Positions 46,790 to 55,476 of a stretch of DNA of 64,000 nucleotides are shown one piece after another. Where the stretch lies: positions 766,190 through 830,189 of the forward strand of contig NZ_JAPVBG010000002.1 in NCBI RefSeq assembly GCF_026967805.1, given 5' to 3'. Each line of letters starts with the position of its first letter. The stretch's first letter is position 1. The DNA comes from Blastococcus sp. VKM Ac-2987. GTDB taxonomy: Bacteria; Actinomycetota; Actinomycetes; Mycobacteriales; Geodermatophilaceae. The notes under the pieces were generated by a model, which did no database searches, had not been told where the DNA came from, and saw only the letters and a program-made list of their open reading frames with translations. A program made the translations under genes and the position numbers.

Positions 46790-47617
46790 GTGGGACGAGT
46801 CACCAGCCGCACCCCGGTGCTGCGCATCCGAGGTCAGCACCGCACCACCCGGCCCGACGCCGTCGCCGCGGAGGAGCCCCTGGAGATCCGGCTGAACGGC
46901 ACGCCGCTGGCGGTGACCATGCGGACGCCCGGCGACGACTTCGACCTGGTGCACGGCTTCCTCGCCACCGAGGGCGCGATCCGCGGGGCCGACGACGTGG
47001 CCGGCCTGCGCTACTGCGACTCCGTGGACGCCGACGGGCGCAACACCTACAACGTCGTCGACGTCGACCTCGCCCCCGGCGTGCCGGTACCCGACACCGG
47101 GCTGGAGCGGAACTTCTACACGTCCAGCTCCTGCGGGGTGTGCGGCAAGGCCAGCATCGACGCGATCCGCACCAAGACCGCCTACGACGTCGCCGCCGAC
47201 CCGGTGCGCCTGCCGCTGGAGGTGCTCCTCGCGCTGCCGGACCGCCTGCGGGCCGCCCAGCAGGTCTTCGACAAGACCGGTGGGCTGCACGCGGCGGGGC
47301 TGTTCACGGCCGGCGGGGAGCTGGGAGCGGTGCGCGAGGACGTCGGCCGGCACAACGCCGTGGACAAGGTGATCGGCGACGGCGTCCGCGCCGGCCGGCT
47401 GCCCCTGGCCGGGCACGTGCTGATGGTGAGCGGCCGGGCGAGCTTCGAGCTGACCCAGAAGGCGGCGATGGCCGGCATCCCGGTGCTGGCCGCGGTGTCG
47501 GCGCCGTCGTCCCTGGCCGTGGAGCTGGCCCGCGAGGTAGGCATCACGCTCGTGGGCTTCCTCCGCGGCGACGGCTGCAACGTCTACACCCACCAGGAAC
47601 GCATCCAACTCGACTGA
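46790..47617 (+). CDS. fdhD: Formate dehydrogenase sulfurtransferase FdhD
   Basis: 275 residues; LDLVHGFLATEG-type motif (FDLVHGFLATEGAIRG), the cysteine pair in TSSSCGVCGKASI (Cys115, Cys118) that passes sulfur from IscS-like desulfurases to the molybdenum cofactor, and VGRHNAVDKVIGDGV. Required for active formate dehydrogenase; the enzyme itself is not in the window. GTG at 46790 chosen by the TACCGT 7 bases upstream and the good fit to relatives; upstream in-frame sequence overlaps mobA antisense. Confidence 0.93.
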   Translation: MGRVTSRTPVLRIRGQHRTTRPDAVAAEEPLEIRLNGTPLAVTMRTPGDDFDLVHGFLATEGAIRGADDVAGLRYCDSVDADGRNTYNVVDVDLAPGVPVPDTGLERNFYTSSSCGVCGKASIDAIRTKTAYDVAADPVRLPLEVLLALPDRLRAAQQVFDKTGGLHAAGLFTAGGELGAVREDVGRHNAVDKVIGDGVRAGRLPLAGHVLMVSGRASFELTQKAAMAGIPVLAAVSAPSSLAVELAREVGITLVGFLRGDGCNVYTHQERIQLD

Positions 47618-47742
47618 CACGGGCACGGGAACCTCGGGAGGTGAGCCGCCCCGCGAGGTGACCGCAGGAGCGGCGGCCGGAGGCCTCCGCGACGGAGGTC
47701 AGGATCCGCTCAGCGCGCCTGGGGAACGGCACCTGGCCGCGG

Positions 47743-47761
47743 TGCGGTCCGGAGGACCGCA
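47743..47761. terminator. Small hairpin between fdhD and the mog/moaB-like gene
   Basis: TGCGGTCC and GGACCGCA pair around GGA between the convergent genes. The 150-base gap 47618-47767 also has a GGCCTCCG/CGGAGG pairing near 47681; I see no ORF in it. Confidence 0.45.
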
Positions 47762-47767
47762 ATGTGC

Positions 47768-48262
47768 TCAGTGATCGCCGCCGCGGAGCTGGCTCACCAC
47801 GTGGGGGAGCAGCGGCCCGAGGACGGCGAGGCCGTCCTTCACGCCGCCGGTGGACCCGGGCAGGTTCACGATCAGCGTGCGGGCCGCGGTGCCGGCCACG
47901 CCGCGGGAGAGCACCGCCGTCGGCACCCCGTTGCCGGCCCCGTAGCGCCGGACCGCCTCGGCCAGGCCCGGGGCCTCCCGCTCGAGCACCCGGCGGGTGG
48001 CCTCCGGGGTGACGTCGGTGGGGGAGAGGCCGGTGCCGCCGGTGGTGACCACGACGTCGACGCCGAGGTCGACCGCCGCCCGGAGGACCGCCTCCAGCTC
48101 GTCCACGTCGTCGGGGCGCACGTGCGGCCCCTCGACGGCGAAGCCCAGCTCGCGCAGCCCGGCGGCGACCGCCTGGCCGCTGCGGTCCTCGTAGACGCCG
48201 GCGTAGGCGCGGTTCGAGGCGGTGAGCACCAGCGCCCGAGCGCTCGCGGGGAGCTCGCTCAC
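47768..48262 (-). CDS. MogA/MoaB family molybdopterin adenylyltransferase
   Basis: 164 residues; LVLTASNRAYAGVYEDRSG, VVTTGGTGLSPTDVTPEAT (the MPT-binding TGGTG loop) and NLPGSTGGVKDGLAVL are family motifs. MogA-type enzymes adenylate molybdopterin before metal insertion by MoeA. Some MoaB proteins are inactive, so the symbol is left open. GTG at 48262 overlaps the moaC stop (GTGA); the longer in-frame extension lies over moaC and is rejected. Confidence 0.9.
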   Translation of the reverse strand: MSELPASARALVLTASNRAYAGVYEDRSGQAVAAGLRELGFAVEGPHVRPDDVDELEAVLRAAVDLGVDVVVTTGGTGLSPTDVTPEATRRVLEREAPGLAEAVRRYGAGNGVPTAVLSRGVAGTAARTLIVNLPGSTGGVKDGLAVLGPLLPHVVSQLRGGDH

Positions 48263-48732
48263 CGGGTCCACTCCCCGCTCTTGCCGCCGCTCTTGCGCAG
48301 CAGCCGGACGTCGGTGATGGACGCCCGCGGATCGACCGCCTTCACCATGTCGATCATGGTCAGCCCGGCCACGGTGACCGAGGTCAGCGCCTCCATCTCC
48401 ACGCCGGTGCGGTCGGCGGTGCGGGCGGTGGCGGTGATCTCGACGGCGTCGTCGGTCACCTCGAGCTCGACGGTGACCCCGTGCAGCGCGATGGGGTGGC
48501 ACAGCGGGACGAGGTCGGGGGTCCGCTTCGCCCCGGCGATGCCCGCGATCCGGGCGACCGCGACGGCGTCGCCCTTCGGCACCCCCGTCCCGCGGAGCAG
48601 GGCGACGACCTCCGGGCTGACCAGCACGCGGCCGGCGGCGGTGGCCTCCCGCGCGGTGACCGCCTTGGCGCTGACGTCGACCATGCGCGCGGCACCGTGC
48701 TCGTCGACGTGGGTGAGCCGCGGTCCGGTCAT
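48259..48732 (-). CDS. moaC: Cyclic pyranopterin monophosphate synthase MoaC
   Basis: 157 residues; LTHVDEHGAARMVDVSAKAV, KGDAVAVARIAGIAGAKRTP, LVPLCHPIALHGVTVELEV and GVEMEALTSVTVAGLTMIDM, all typical. It converts the MoaA product to cPMP. Asp and Lys residues of the active site (MIDMVKAVD) are present. ATG at 48732 with AAGGAGG 7 bases upstream. Same operon as the mog-like gene; moaA is not in the window. Confidence 0.95.
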   Translation of the reverse strand: MTGPRLTHVDEHGAARMVDVSAKAVTAREATAAGRVLVSPEVVALLRGTGVPKGDAVAVARIAGIAGAKRTPDLVPLCHPIALHGVTVELEVTDDAVEITATARTADRTGVEMEALTSVTVAGLTMIDMVKAVDPRASITDVRLLRKSGGKSGEWTR

Positions 48733-48751
48733 CGTCTGCCTCCTTCGTCGG

Positions 48752-48796
48752 TCACTGCGTTCCCCTGTCCGTCCCCGCGCTCGCTGCGCTGATCAC
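48752..48796 (-). CDS. 14-codon ORF between glp and moaC
   Basis: GTG at 48796 to TGA at 48752 gives MISAASAGTDRGTQ. The DNA (GTGATCAGCGCAGCGAGCG at its start, GCAGTGA at its end) resembles the beginning and end of the small ORF before nusG. It ends 19 bases before moaC, whose AAGGAGG lies just after the stop. Coding status is doubtful. Confidence 0.3.
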   Translation of the reverse strand: MISAASAGTDRGTQ

Positions 48797-48807
48797 CCGC
48801 CGTGGAC

Positions 48808-50007
48808 TCACTGGAGGGCTCCTTCGATCAGCACGACGTCGACCTCGGCGTCGGCGGGCAGTTCGGTGACGTCCTCGGGGACGACCACCAGGCAGTTGGC
48901 GCGGGCCAGGTGCGCCACCAGGTGCGACCCGGGGCCGCCGACCTGGGATACCACCCCGCCGTCGTAGCGACCGCGCAGGAACTGGCGGCGCCCGGCGGGG
49001 GAGCGCAGCGGGCCGGCCAGCCGGGCGGGCACCCGCAGCCGGTCGGGCGCGGTGTGCCCGAGGGCGCGACGCAGCGCCGGGCGGACGAAGACCTCGAAGG
49101 AGACGAAGGCGCTCACCGGGTTGCCGGGGAGGGTCACCACCGGCACGCCGTCGACCGTGCCGGCCCCCTGCGGCCCGCCGGGCTGCATGGCGACCTTGAC
49201 GAACTCGACGGTGCCCAGCGTGCGGAAGGCGTCCTTGACGACCTCGTAGGCGCCGGCGCTCACCCCGCCGCTGGTGACCAGCAGGTCTGCCGTCGCCAGC
49301 TCGGCGCGCACCGTGGCCAGGAACTGGTCGACGTCGTCGGGGACGAAGTGGAGCCGCCGGGCGGATCCGCCCGCCTCCTCGACCGCGGCGACCAACAGGG
49401 TGGAGTTGGACTCGTAGATCTGCCCGGGGGCGAGCTCCTCGCCGGGCGCGACCAGCTCGCTGCCCGTGGAGAGCACCAGCACGCGGGGACGCCGCCGGAC
49501 GGGCAGCTCGGTGACGCCCACCGCGGCGGCCAGCCCGAGCTGCGCGGCGCCGAGCGGCGCACCGGGGGAGAGGGCGACGGTGCCGGCCGCGATGTCCTCG
49601 CCGGCGCGGCGCAGGTGGCTGCCGGCGGGCGGGCAGTCCCGCAGCTCGACGACGTCGGTGCCGCCGTCGGTGAGCTCCACCGGGACGACGACGTCGGCAC
49701 CCGGGGGCAGCGGGGCGCCGGTCATGATGCGGTGCACGGTGCCCGGCGCCAGCGGCACGACGTCGGTGCGCCCGGCCGGGATGTCCTCGGCCACCGGCAG
49801 CCGTACGGGCAGGCCCGCGCCGCCGACCTCGGCCCACCGGGCGGCGTAGCCGTCCATCGCGGAGTTGTCGAACCCCGGCAGCGCCACGGCGGCGACGACG
49901 TCGCCGGCCAGCACCCGGCCGTGGGCCGCCGCCAGCGGCACCGTCTCCCGGGGGGAGGCCGGCAGCAGGGCGTCCACCACCGCCTGGTGTTCCTCGACCG
50001 TGCGCAC
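48808..50007 (-). CDS. glp: Molybdopterin molybdotransferase (MoeA/Glp, gephyrin-like)
   Basis: 399 residues; VRTVEEHQAVVDALLPASPR, PGFDNSAMDGYA, RIMTGAPLPPGADVVVPVE, VLVLSTGSELVAPGEEL, LVTSGGVSAGAYEVVKDAF and TLPGNPVSAFVSFEVFVRPA are the domain signatures. It inserts molybdate into adenylated molybdopterin. The GTG at 50007 has CAGGAT 6 bases upstream and no Shine-Dalgarno; 11 further residues upstream are possible from an ATG at 50040. Divergent from the carbonic anhydrase gene. Confidence 0.93.
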   Translation of the reverse strand: MRTVEEHQAVVDALLPASPRETVPLAAAHGRVLAGDVVAAVALPGFDNSAMDGYAARWAEVGGAGLPVRLPVAEDIPAGRTDVVPLAPGTVHRIMTGAPLPPGADVVVPVELTDGGTDVVELRDCPPAGSHLRRAGEDIAAGTVALSPGAPLGAAQLGLAAAVGVTELPVRRRPRVLVLSTGSELVAPGEELAPGQIYESNSTLLVAAVEEAGGSARRLHFVPDDVDQFLATVRAELATADLLVTSGGVSAGAYEVVKDAFRTLGTVEFVKVAMQPGGPQGAGTVDGVPVVTLPGNPVSAFVSFEVFVRPALRRALGHTAPDRLRVPARLAGPLRSPAGRRQFLRGRYDGGVVSQVGGPGSHLVAHLARANCLVVVPEDVTELPADAEVDVVLIEGALQ

Positions 50008-50055
50008 CGGCCCATCCTGGCCGATTCCCCCCGGGCGCACCTCGGCGGCCGCCCG

Positions 50056-50061
50056 TTACTG
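50056..50061 (+). promoter_or_regulatory. Possible -10 of the carbonic anhydrase gene
   Basis: TACTGT lies 34 bases before the GTG start; the leader then carries GGAGACGGAGG. No clear -35 in the short divergent spacer. Confidence 0.4.
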
Positions 50062-50094
50062 TCCCCGGCACGACCAGGAGACGGAGGGTGCCGC

Positions 50095-50580
50095 GTGGCC
50101 GAGATCGACCGGATGCTCGAGGCGAACGAGCAGTGGGCGGAGCAGTTCCCCGGCAGCAAGCCGGTCGCGCCGGCGCGGAAGGTCGCCGTCGTGGCCTGCA
50201 TGGACTCCCGCATGCCGCTGTTCGGCCTGCTGGGTCTCGCGGTCGGCGACGCGCACGTCATCCGCAACGCCGGCGGCGTCATCACCGAGGACACCATCCG
50301 CTCGCTGACCATCTCCCAGCACCTGCTCGGCACCCGCGAGACCGTGCTGGTGCACCACACCGACTGCGGCCTGCAGAAGAGCAACGACGTCGACTTCGCC
50401 GACCTGGTCGAGAAGGCGACCGGCCGGCGCCCGCCGTGGGCGGCGCGCACCTTCACCGACGTGGACGCCGACGTGCGCGAGTCGATGCGGCTGCTGCGCG
50501 ACTCCCCGTACCTGCTCTCGCACGAGGTGCGGGGCACGGTGTACGACGTCGAGACCGGTCGGCTGCGCGAGGTCCGCTGA
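50095..50580 (+). CDS. Beta-carbonic anhydrase, small type
   Basis: 161 residues; VAVVACMDSRMPLFGLLG with zinc ligand Cys35 and the Asp37-Arg39 dyad, and VLVHHTDCGLQ with His87 and Cys90. It interconverts carbon dioxide and bicarbonate in the cytoplasm; the small actinobacterial type is about 163 residues. GTG start after GGAGACGGAGGG. A 54-bp repeat begins at its stop codon. Confidence 0.93.
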   Translation: MAEIDRMLEANEQWAEQFPGSKPVAPARKVAVVACMDSRMPLFGLLGLAVGDAHVIRNAGGVITEDTIRSLTISQHLLGTRETVLVHHTDCGLQKSNDVDFADLVEKATGRRPPWAARTFTDVDADVRESMRLLRDSPYLLSHEVRGTVYDVETGRLREVR

Positions 50581-50632
50581 CAGCTCCGGGAGCATCGCAG
50601 CGAGGAACGAGCGAGGAGCGGACCGGGGCGCG
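50579..50632 (+). repeat. 54-bp dispersed repeat, copy 2
   Basis: Overlaps the last two bases of the carbonic anhydrase stop codon; 51 of 54 bases equal 11221-11274. Differences at the 7th base (T for C) and two single G/C or A/C changes. Confidence 0.85.
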
Positions 50633-50688
50633 GAAGCGGACGGTGGGCCGGTCCCCTGAGCGGAGGGCGTCGCTCGGTGGCTCCCTGG

Positions 50689-50694
50689 TATCGT
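50689..50694 (+). promoter_or_regulatory. Possible -10 of rplM-rpsI
   Basis: TATCGT, identical to the -10 of the str promoter, 110 bases before rplM. The -35 region is poor. Confidence 0.45.
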
Positions 50695-50804
50695 GACCGG
50701 CTGGCGCGCGCAAGCCGGCTGGTGCCCGCGCGTCGTTCCTGTCTCCCGTGCTCGGTGAGGCGATCCCACCAGCCATCCCGACGACGACGGAGGACACGAG
50801 CGCC

Positions 50805-51248
50805 GTGCGCACGTACACCCCCAAGCCCGGTCAGGTCGACCGGGCCTGGCTCGTCATCGACGCCACCGATGTGGTGCTCGGTCGACTGGCCAGCCAGACC
50901 GCGCAGCTCCTGCGCGGCAAGCACAAGCCCCAGTACGCCCCGCACGTGGACGTCGGCGACTTCGTCGTCATCGTCAACGCCGGCAAGGTCGCCCTCACCG
51001 GGTCGAAGCGGGACGACAAGGTCGCCTACCGCCACTCCGGCCACCCGGGCGGCCTGAAGACCATCAACGTCGGCGACCAGCTTCGCACGCACCCCGACCG
51101 CGTCGTCGAGCGCGCGATCAAGGGCATGCTGCCGCACAACAGCCTCGGTCGGCAGATGCTCAAGAAGCTCAAGGTCTACGCCGGCCCGGAGCACCCGCAC
51201 GCCGCGCAGCAGCCCCAGACCTACGAGATCAAGCAGGTGGCCCAGTGA
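50805..51248 (+). CDS. rplM: 50S ribosomal protein L13
   Basis: 147 residues, exactly the usual length from the GTG at 50805: [20 protein letters not shown], then [20 protein letters not shown] and [20 protein letters not shown]. An early 50S assembly protein. GGAGG lies 11 bases upstream. The stop overlaps rpsI by GTGA. Confidence 0.97.
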   Translation: MRTYTPKPGQVDRAWLVIDATDVVLGRLASQTAQLLRGKHKPQYAPHVDVGDFVVIVNAGKVALTGSKRDDKVAYRHSGHPGGLKTINVGDQLRTHPDRVVERAIKGMLPHNSLGRQMLKKLKVYAGPEHPHAAQQPQTYEIKQVAQ

Positions 51249-51664
51249 CCAGCGCTCTGACCGTGACCGACGCCGAGGGGCGTCCGGTCCAGACCGTCGG
51301 GCGGCGCAAGGAAGCGGTCGTCCGCGTCCGGCTGCTCCCCGGCACCGGCCAGTTCAAGCTGAACGGCCGCACCCTCGAGGAGTACTTCCCCAACAAGGTG
51401 CACCAGCAGCTCATCCGTGAGCCGTTCGTGACCCTGGAGAAGGGCGAGCAGTACGACGTCGTGGGCCTGCTCAAGGGCGGCGGCGTCACGGGTCAGGCCG
51501 GCGCGCTGCGCCTGGCCATCGCCCGCGCCCTCATCGAGATCGAGGCCGAGGACCGCCCGGCCCTCAAGAAGGCCGGCTTCCTGACCCGTGACCCGCGGGT
51601 CAAGGAGCGCAAGAAGTACGGGCTCAAGAAGGCCCGCAAGGCGCCTCAGTACTCCAAGCGCTGA
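51245..51664 (+). CDS. rpsI: 30S ribosomal protein S9
   Basis: 139 residues; [20 protein letters not shown], and the C-terminal [12 protein letters not shown] whose Lys-Arg end reaches P-site tRNA. GTG start overlapping rplM; followed 20 bases later by glmM, the same order as in Mycobacterium. Confidence 0.97.
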   Translation: MTSALTVTDAEGRPVQTVGRRKEAVVRVRLLPGTGQFKLNGRTLEEYFPNKVHQQLIREPFVTLEKGEQYDVVGLLKGGGVTGQAGALRLAIARALIEIEAEDRPALKKAGFLTRDPRVKERKKYGLKKARKAPQYSKR

Positions 51665-51684
51665 CCGGCACGGCTGCACCGGTT

Positions 51685-53031
51685 ATGGGGGGGAGACTCT
51701 TCGGGACCGACGGCGTCCGCGGTCGGGCCAACTCCGACCTCACGCCGGAGCTGGCCCTCTCGGTGGCCCGTGCCGCCGCAAGCGTGCTCGCCGACCGCGA
51801 CGGGACCTCGCGTCCCGTCGCGGTCGTCGGCCGTGACCCCCGCGCCAGCGGGGAGATGCTCGAGGCCGCGGTCGTCGCGGGTCTCACGAGCGCCGGAGCC
51901 GAGGTGCTCCTCGCCGGGGTGGTCCCCACGCCGGCGCTGGCCTGGCTCACCGGCCGCAGCGACGCCGACCTCGGCGTCATGATCTCCGCCAGCCACAACC
52001 CGATGCCGGACAACGGCATCAAGCTGTTCAGCCGGGGCGGGCACAAGCTGCCCGACGCCGTCGAGGCCGCGATCGAGCTGGCGGTGACCTCCGGCTCCTC
52101 TGACGGGCACCGCCCCACCGGTGGCCAGATCGGCCGCGCCCGCGCGCTCGCCGACGGTGGCGACGCCTACGTCGATCACCTGCTGTCGACCGTGGACCGC
52201 CCGCTGACCGGGCTCTCCGTCGTCGTCGACGCAGCGCACGGCGCCGCCGCCACCGCCGCGCCCGAGGTCTACCGCCGCGCCGGGGCCACCGTGCACGCGA
52301 TCGGCTGCGACCCCGACGGCTGGAACATCAACGACGGGGTCGGGTCGACGCACCTGGGTCCGCTGATCGAGGCGGTCCGCGAGCGCGGCGCCGACATCGG
52401 CGTCGCCCACGACGGGGACGCCGACCGCTGCCTGGCCGTCACCGCCGCGGGCGAGGTCGTCGACGGCGACGCCATCCTCGCGGTGTGCGCGCTGGCCCTG
52501 CACGAGCGCGGGGCTCTGAAGTCCGACACCGTCGTCGCGACGGTCATGAGCAACCTCGGCTTCCACCACGCGATGCGCGACGCCGGCATCTCGGTGAGCA
52601 CCACCGCCGTCGGTGACCGCTACGTGCTGGAGGCGCTGCGCGCCTCCGACCTGAGCCTCGGCGGGGAGCAGAGCGGGCACCTGGTCTTCCTGGAGCACGC
52701 CACCACCGGCGACGGGCTGCTCACCGGCCTCGCCCTGCTGTCCCGGATGGCCGCGACCGGCGCCTCGCTGGCGGAGCTGACCTCCGTGGTGCAGCGGCTG
52801 CCGCAGGTGCTGGTCAACGTCCCCGTCCACGACCGGCTGGCCGTGGCCGCGAGCGACGAGGTCGCCGCCGCCGTCAACGCCGTCGAGTCGGAGCTCGGCG
52901 ACTCCGGCCGCGTGCTGCTGCGGCCGTCGGGTACCGAGCAGCTGGTCCGGGTGATGGTGGAGGCCCCCACGCAGGAGCAGGCCGACGAGGTCGCCCAGCG
53001 TCTCGCGGCCGTCGTCGCGGCGGTCCGCTGA
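51685..53031 (+). CDS. glmM: Phosphoglucosamine mutase
   Basis: 448 residues; [20 protein letters not shown], the catalytic phosphoserine Ser103 in [17 protein letters not shown], the metal loop [13 protein letters not shown] and the phosphate-binding [15 protein letters not shown]. It converts glucosamine-6-phosphate to glucosamine-1-phosphate for UDP-GlcNAc. ATG at 51685 without a clear Shine-Dalgarno, probably served by ribosomes from rpsI 20 bases upstream. Confidence 0.96.
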   Translation: MGGRLFGTDGVRGRANSDLTPELALSVARAAASVLADRDGTSRPVAVVGRDPRASGEMLEAAVVAGLTSAGAEVLLAGVVPTPALAWLTGRSDADLGVMISASHNPMPDNGIKLFSRGGHKLPDAVEAAIELAVTSGSSDGHRPTGGQIGRARALADGGDAYVDHLLSTVDRPLTGLSVVVDAAHGAAATAAPEVYRRAGATVHAIGCDPDGWNINDGVGSTHLGPLIEAVRERGADIGVAHDGDADRCLAVTAAGEVVDGDAILAVCALALHERGALKSDTVVATVMSNLGFHHAMRDAGISVSTTAVGDRYVLEALRASDLSLGGEQSGHLVFLEHATTGDGLLTGLALLSRMAATGASLAELTSVVQRLPQVLVNVPVHDRLAVAASDEVAAAVNAVESELGDSGRVLLRPSGTEQLVRVMVEAPTQEQADEVAQRLAAVVAAVR

Positions 53032-53102
53032 CCCGGCTCGCCCACCTCACCCGTCGGAGCGTCCCCGTCCGCGGGTGAGCACGGCTGCACGACCGGCCCC
53101 GG

Positions 53103-53108
53103 TACCCT
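53103..53108 (+). promoter_or_regulatory. Leaderless-type -10 of glmS
   Basis: TACCCT ends 7 bases before the glmS ATG; no Shine-Dalgarno in between. No glmS ribozyme is visible in the 84-base gap. Confidence 0.5.
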
Positions 53109-53115
53109 CGGTCCA

Positions 53116-54978
53116 ATGTGCGGCATCGTGGGATACGTCGGCCCCCAGGACGCTACCGGCGTCGTCCTCGAGGGGCTGCGCCGGCTCGAGTACCGCGGGT
53201 ACGACTCGGCCGGCATCGCCGTCGTCGCCGCCGGTGAGCTGAGCTCGGCGAAGAAGGCCGGCAAGCTGGCCAACCTGGAGAAGGTGCTGGCCGACCAGCC
53301 GCTCCCGGCGGCCACCATCGGCATCGGGCACACCCGCTGGGCCACCCACGGCGGCCCGACCGACCGCAACGCCCACCCGCACGTGTCCGCCGACGGCTCC
53401 GTCGCGGTCATCCACAACGGGATCATCGAGAACTTCGCGGCGTTGCGCGCCGAGTGCGAGACGGCCGGGATCGAGTTCACCTCCGAGACCGACACCGAGG
53501 TGGTCGCCCACCTGCTGGCCGCGGTCTACGAGAGCACCCCGGCGGGCCCCGGGCGGCTGGCCGAGGCCATGCGCGCGGTCTGCCAGCGGCTTGAGGGCGC
53601 CTTCACCCTCGTCGCCACGCACGTCGCCGAGCCCGACACCCTGGTCGCCGCCCGGCGCAGCAGCCCGCTGGTGGTCGGCGTCGGGGAGGGCGAGTACTTC
53701 CTCGGGTCCGACGTCGCCGCGTTCATCGGCCACACCCGCGAGGCCCGCGAGCTCGGCCAGGACCAGGTCGTGGAGATCGACCGCACCCGCGGCCTCTCGG
53801 TCACCGGCTTCGACGGGACGCCGGCCGAGCCGACGGCCTACACGGTCGACTGGGACGCCGCCGCCGCCGAGAAGGGCGGCTACGACTGGTTCATGCTCAA
53901 GGAGATCGCCGAGCAGCCGCAGGCGATCGCCGACACCCTGCTGGGCCGCCTGGCCGAGAACGGCGAGCTGGTGCTCGACGAGGTGCGCCTGTCGGACCAG
54001 GAGCTGCGCGACATCGACAAGATCTTCGTCGTCTCCTGCGGCACCAGCTACCACGCCGGCCTGATCGCGAAGTACGCCATCGAGCACTGGACCCGCATCC
54101 CCGTCGAGGTGGAGGTGGCCAGCGAGTTCCGCTACCGCGACCCGGTCCTCGACCGATCCACCCTCGTCGTCGTCATCAGCCAGTCCGGCGAGACGATGGA
54201 CACGTTGATGGCGCTGCGGCACGCCAAGGACCAGAAGGCCCGCGTGCTGGCCATCTGCAACGCCAACGGCTCGACCATCCCGCGGGAGTCCGACGCCGTC
54301 CTCTACACCCACGCCGGCCCCGAGATCGCCGTCGCCTCGACCAAGGCGTTCCTCGCCCAGATCGTCGCCTGCTACCTGGTGGGGCTGTTCCTGGCGCAGG
54401 TGCGCGGGGTGAAGTACGAGGACGAGGTCGCCGCGATCGTCGACGACCTGCGCCGGCTGCCCGAGGCCGTGACCGAGGTGCTCACCGGCATGGAGGAGGT
54501 GCGCGCGCTGGGTCGCTCCCTGGCCGACGCGGGCACGATCCTCTTCCTGGGGCGCCACGTCGGCTTCCCGGTGGCGCTCGAGGGCGCGCTGAAGCTCAAG
54601 GAGCTGGCCTACATCCACGCCGAGGGCTTCGCCGCGGGTGAGCTGAAGCACGGGCCGATCGCCGTCATCGACCAGGGCACCCCGGTCATCGTCATCGTGC
54701 CGTCGCCGCGCAGCCGGAACTCGGTGCACGGCAAGGTCGTCTCGAACATCCAGGAGGTCCGGGCGCGCGGGGCACGCACGATCGTCATCGCCGAGGAGGG
54801 CGACGACGACGTGGTGCCCTACGCCGACCACCTGATCCGGGTGCCGCGCACGCCCACGCTCATGGCCCCGGTGGTCACGACGGTGCCGCTCCAGGTGCTG
54901 GCCTGCGAGATCGCCGACACCCGTGGCTACGACGTCGACCAGCCGCGGAACCTGGCCAAGAGCGTCACCGTCGAGTAG
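53116..54978 (+). CDS. glmS: Glutamine-fructose-6-phosphate aminotransferase
   Basis: 620 residues. Glutaminase domain with Cys2 nucleophile (MCGIVGYVG), GHTRWATHGGPTDRNAHPH and a full insert; two SIS isomerase domains with VVISQSGETMDTLMALRHAK and CGTSYHAGLIAKYAIE; the C-terminus ends DQPRNLAKSVTVE as needed for activity. Makes glucosamine-6-phosphate, the substrate pathway of GlmM upstream. The start must be ATG 53116 because Cys2 has to follow it. Confidence 0.97.
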   Translation: MCGIVGYVGPQDATGVVLEGLRRLEYRGYDSAGIAVVAAGELSSAKKAGKLANLEKVLADQPLPAATIGIGHTRWATHGGPTDRNAHPHVSADGSVAVIHNGIIENFAALRAECETAGIEFTSETDTEVVAHLLAAVYESTPAGPGRLAEAMRAVCQRLEGAFTLVATHVAEPDTLVAARRSSPLVVGVGEGEYFLGSDVAAFIGHTREARELGQDQVVEIDRTRGLSVTGFDGTPAEPTAYTVDWDAAAAEKGGYDWFMLKEIAEQPQAIADTLLGRLAENGELVLDEVRLSDQELRDIDKIFVVSCGTSYHAGLIAKYAIEHWTRIPVEVEVASEFRYRDPVLDRSTLVVVISQSGETMDTLMALRHAKDQKARVLAICNANGSTIPRESDAVLYTHAGPEIAVASTKAFLAQIVACYLVGLFLAQVRGVKYEDEVAAIVDDLRRLPEAVTEVLTGMEEVRALGRSLADAGTILFLGRHVGFPVALEGALKLKELAYIHAEGFAAGELKHGPIAVIDQGTPVIVIVPSPRSRNSVHGKVVSNIQEVRARGARTIVIAEEGDDDVVPYADHLIRVPRTPTLMAPVVTTVPLQVLACEIADTRGYDVDQPRNLAKSVTVE

Positions 54979-54985
54979 TCCCGTC

Positions 54986-55064
54986 GATGATCAGGTGACC
55001 TGGTCATCAGGGGTCCTGGCTCACGGTCGACGGTGAGCCAGGACCCCGTGCGGTGAGCCAGGAC
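54986..55064. repeat. Composite palindromic dispersed element, copy B
   Basis: Starts 7 bases after the glmS stop. The 15-bp hairpin GGGGTCCTGGCTCAC (55010-55024 with 55033-55047) is perfect; the flanking GATGATCAGGTGACC palindrome has one changed base (CTGGTCATCAGG instead of CTGATCATCAGG) and a changed outer end; the third arm GGTGAGCCAGGAC is at 55052-55064. It probably terminates glmS mRNA. Confidence 0.88.
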
Positions 55065-55077
55065 GACGGCGGGGCGG

Positions 55078-55083
55078 CAGACT
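55078..55083 (+). promoter_or_regulatory. Leaderless-type -10 of acpS
   Basis: CAGACT ends 6 bases before the acpS GTG; the same hexamer CAGACT (57003-57008) lies 7 bases before the alr GTG. The first base departs from TANNNT. Confidence 0.4.
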
Positions 55084-55089
55084 GGACCG

Positions 55090-55476
55090 GTGATCATCGG
55101 AGTCGGGATCGACGTCGTGCCGGTGGAGCGTTTCGCCGAGTCGCTCACCCGGACACCGGGGTTGCGGGACCGGCTGTTCACCGCGGACGAGCAGCGGACC
55201 CCGTCGGGGTCTCCGCGCACCGGTGAGTCGCTGGCCGCCCGATTCGCCGCCAAGGAGGCGCTCGCCAAGGCCCTCGGCGCCCCCGGCGACCTGCGCTGGC
55301 ACGACGCCGAGGTGACCGTCGGCGAGCACGGCCGCCCGCACCTCGTGGTCCGCGGCTCGGTGGCCGGCCGGGCGGCGCAGCTCGGCGTCACCGCCTGGCA
55401 CGTCTCGCTCAGCCACGACGGCGGCATCGCGTCGGCGGTCGTGGTCGCCGAGGGGCTGGGCCGGGAGACCACATGA
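55090..55476 (+). CDS. acpS: Holo-[acyl-carrier-protein] synthase
   Basis: 128 residues; [19 protein letters not shown] with metal ligand Asp8, [13 protein letters not shown] with Glu56, and [20 protein letters not shown]. Transfers phosphopantetheine from CoA to acyl carrier proteins. GTG at 55090 is fixed by Asp8 spacing. The stop overlaps a small ORF by ATGA. Confidence 0.95.
   Translation: MIIGVGIDVVPVERFAESLTRTPGLRDRLFTADEQRTPSGSPRTGESLAARFAAKEALAKALGAPGDLRWHDAEVTVGEHGRPHLVVRGSVAGRAAQLGVTAWHVSLSHDGGIASAVVVAEGLGRETT

Noticed and set aside
48802-50094. In-frame upstream extension of the carbonic anhydrase opposite glp
   Set aside because: It is antisense to glp; the GTG at 50095 with Shine-Dalgarno gives the normal enzyme size.
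53032-53115. glmS riboswitch-ribozyme before glmS
   Set aside because: The gap is only 84 bases, with a leaderless-type promoter; no ribozyme core is possible.
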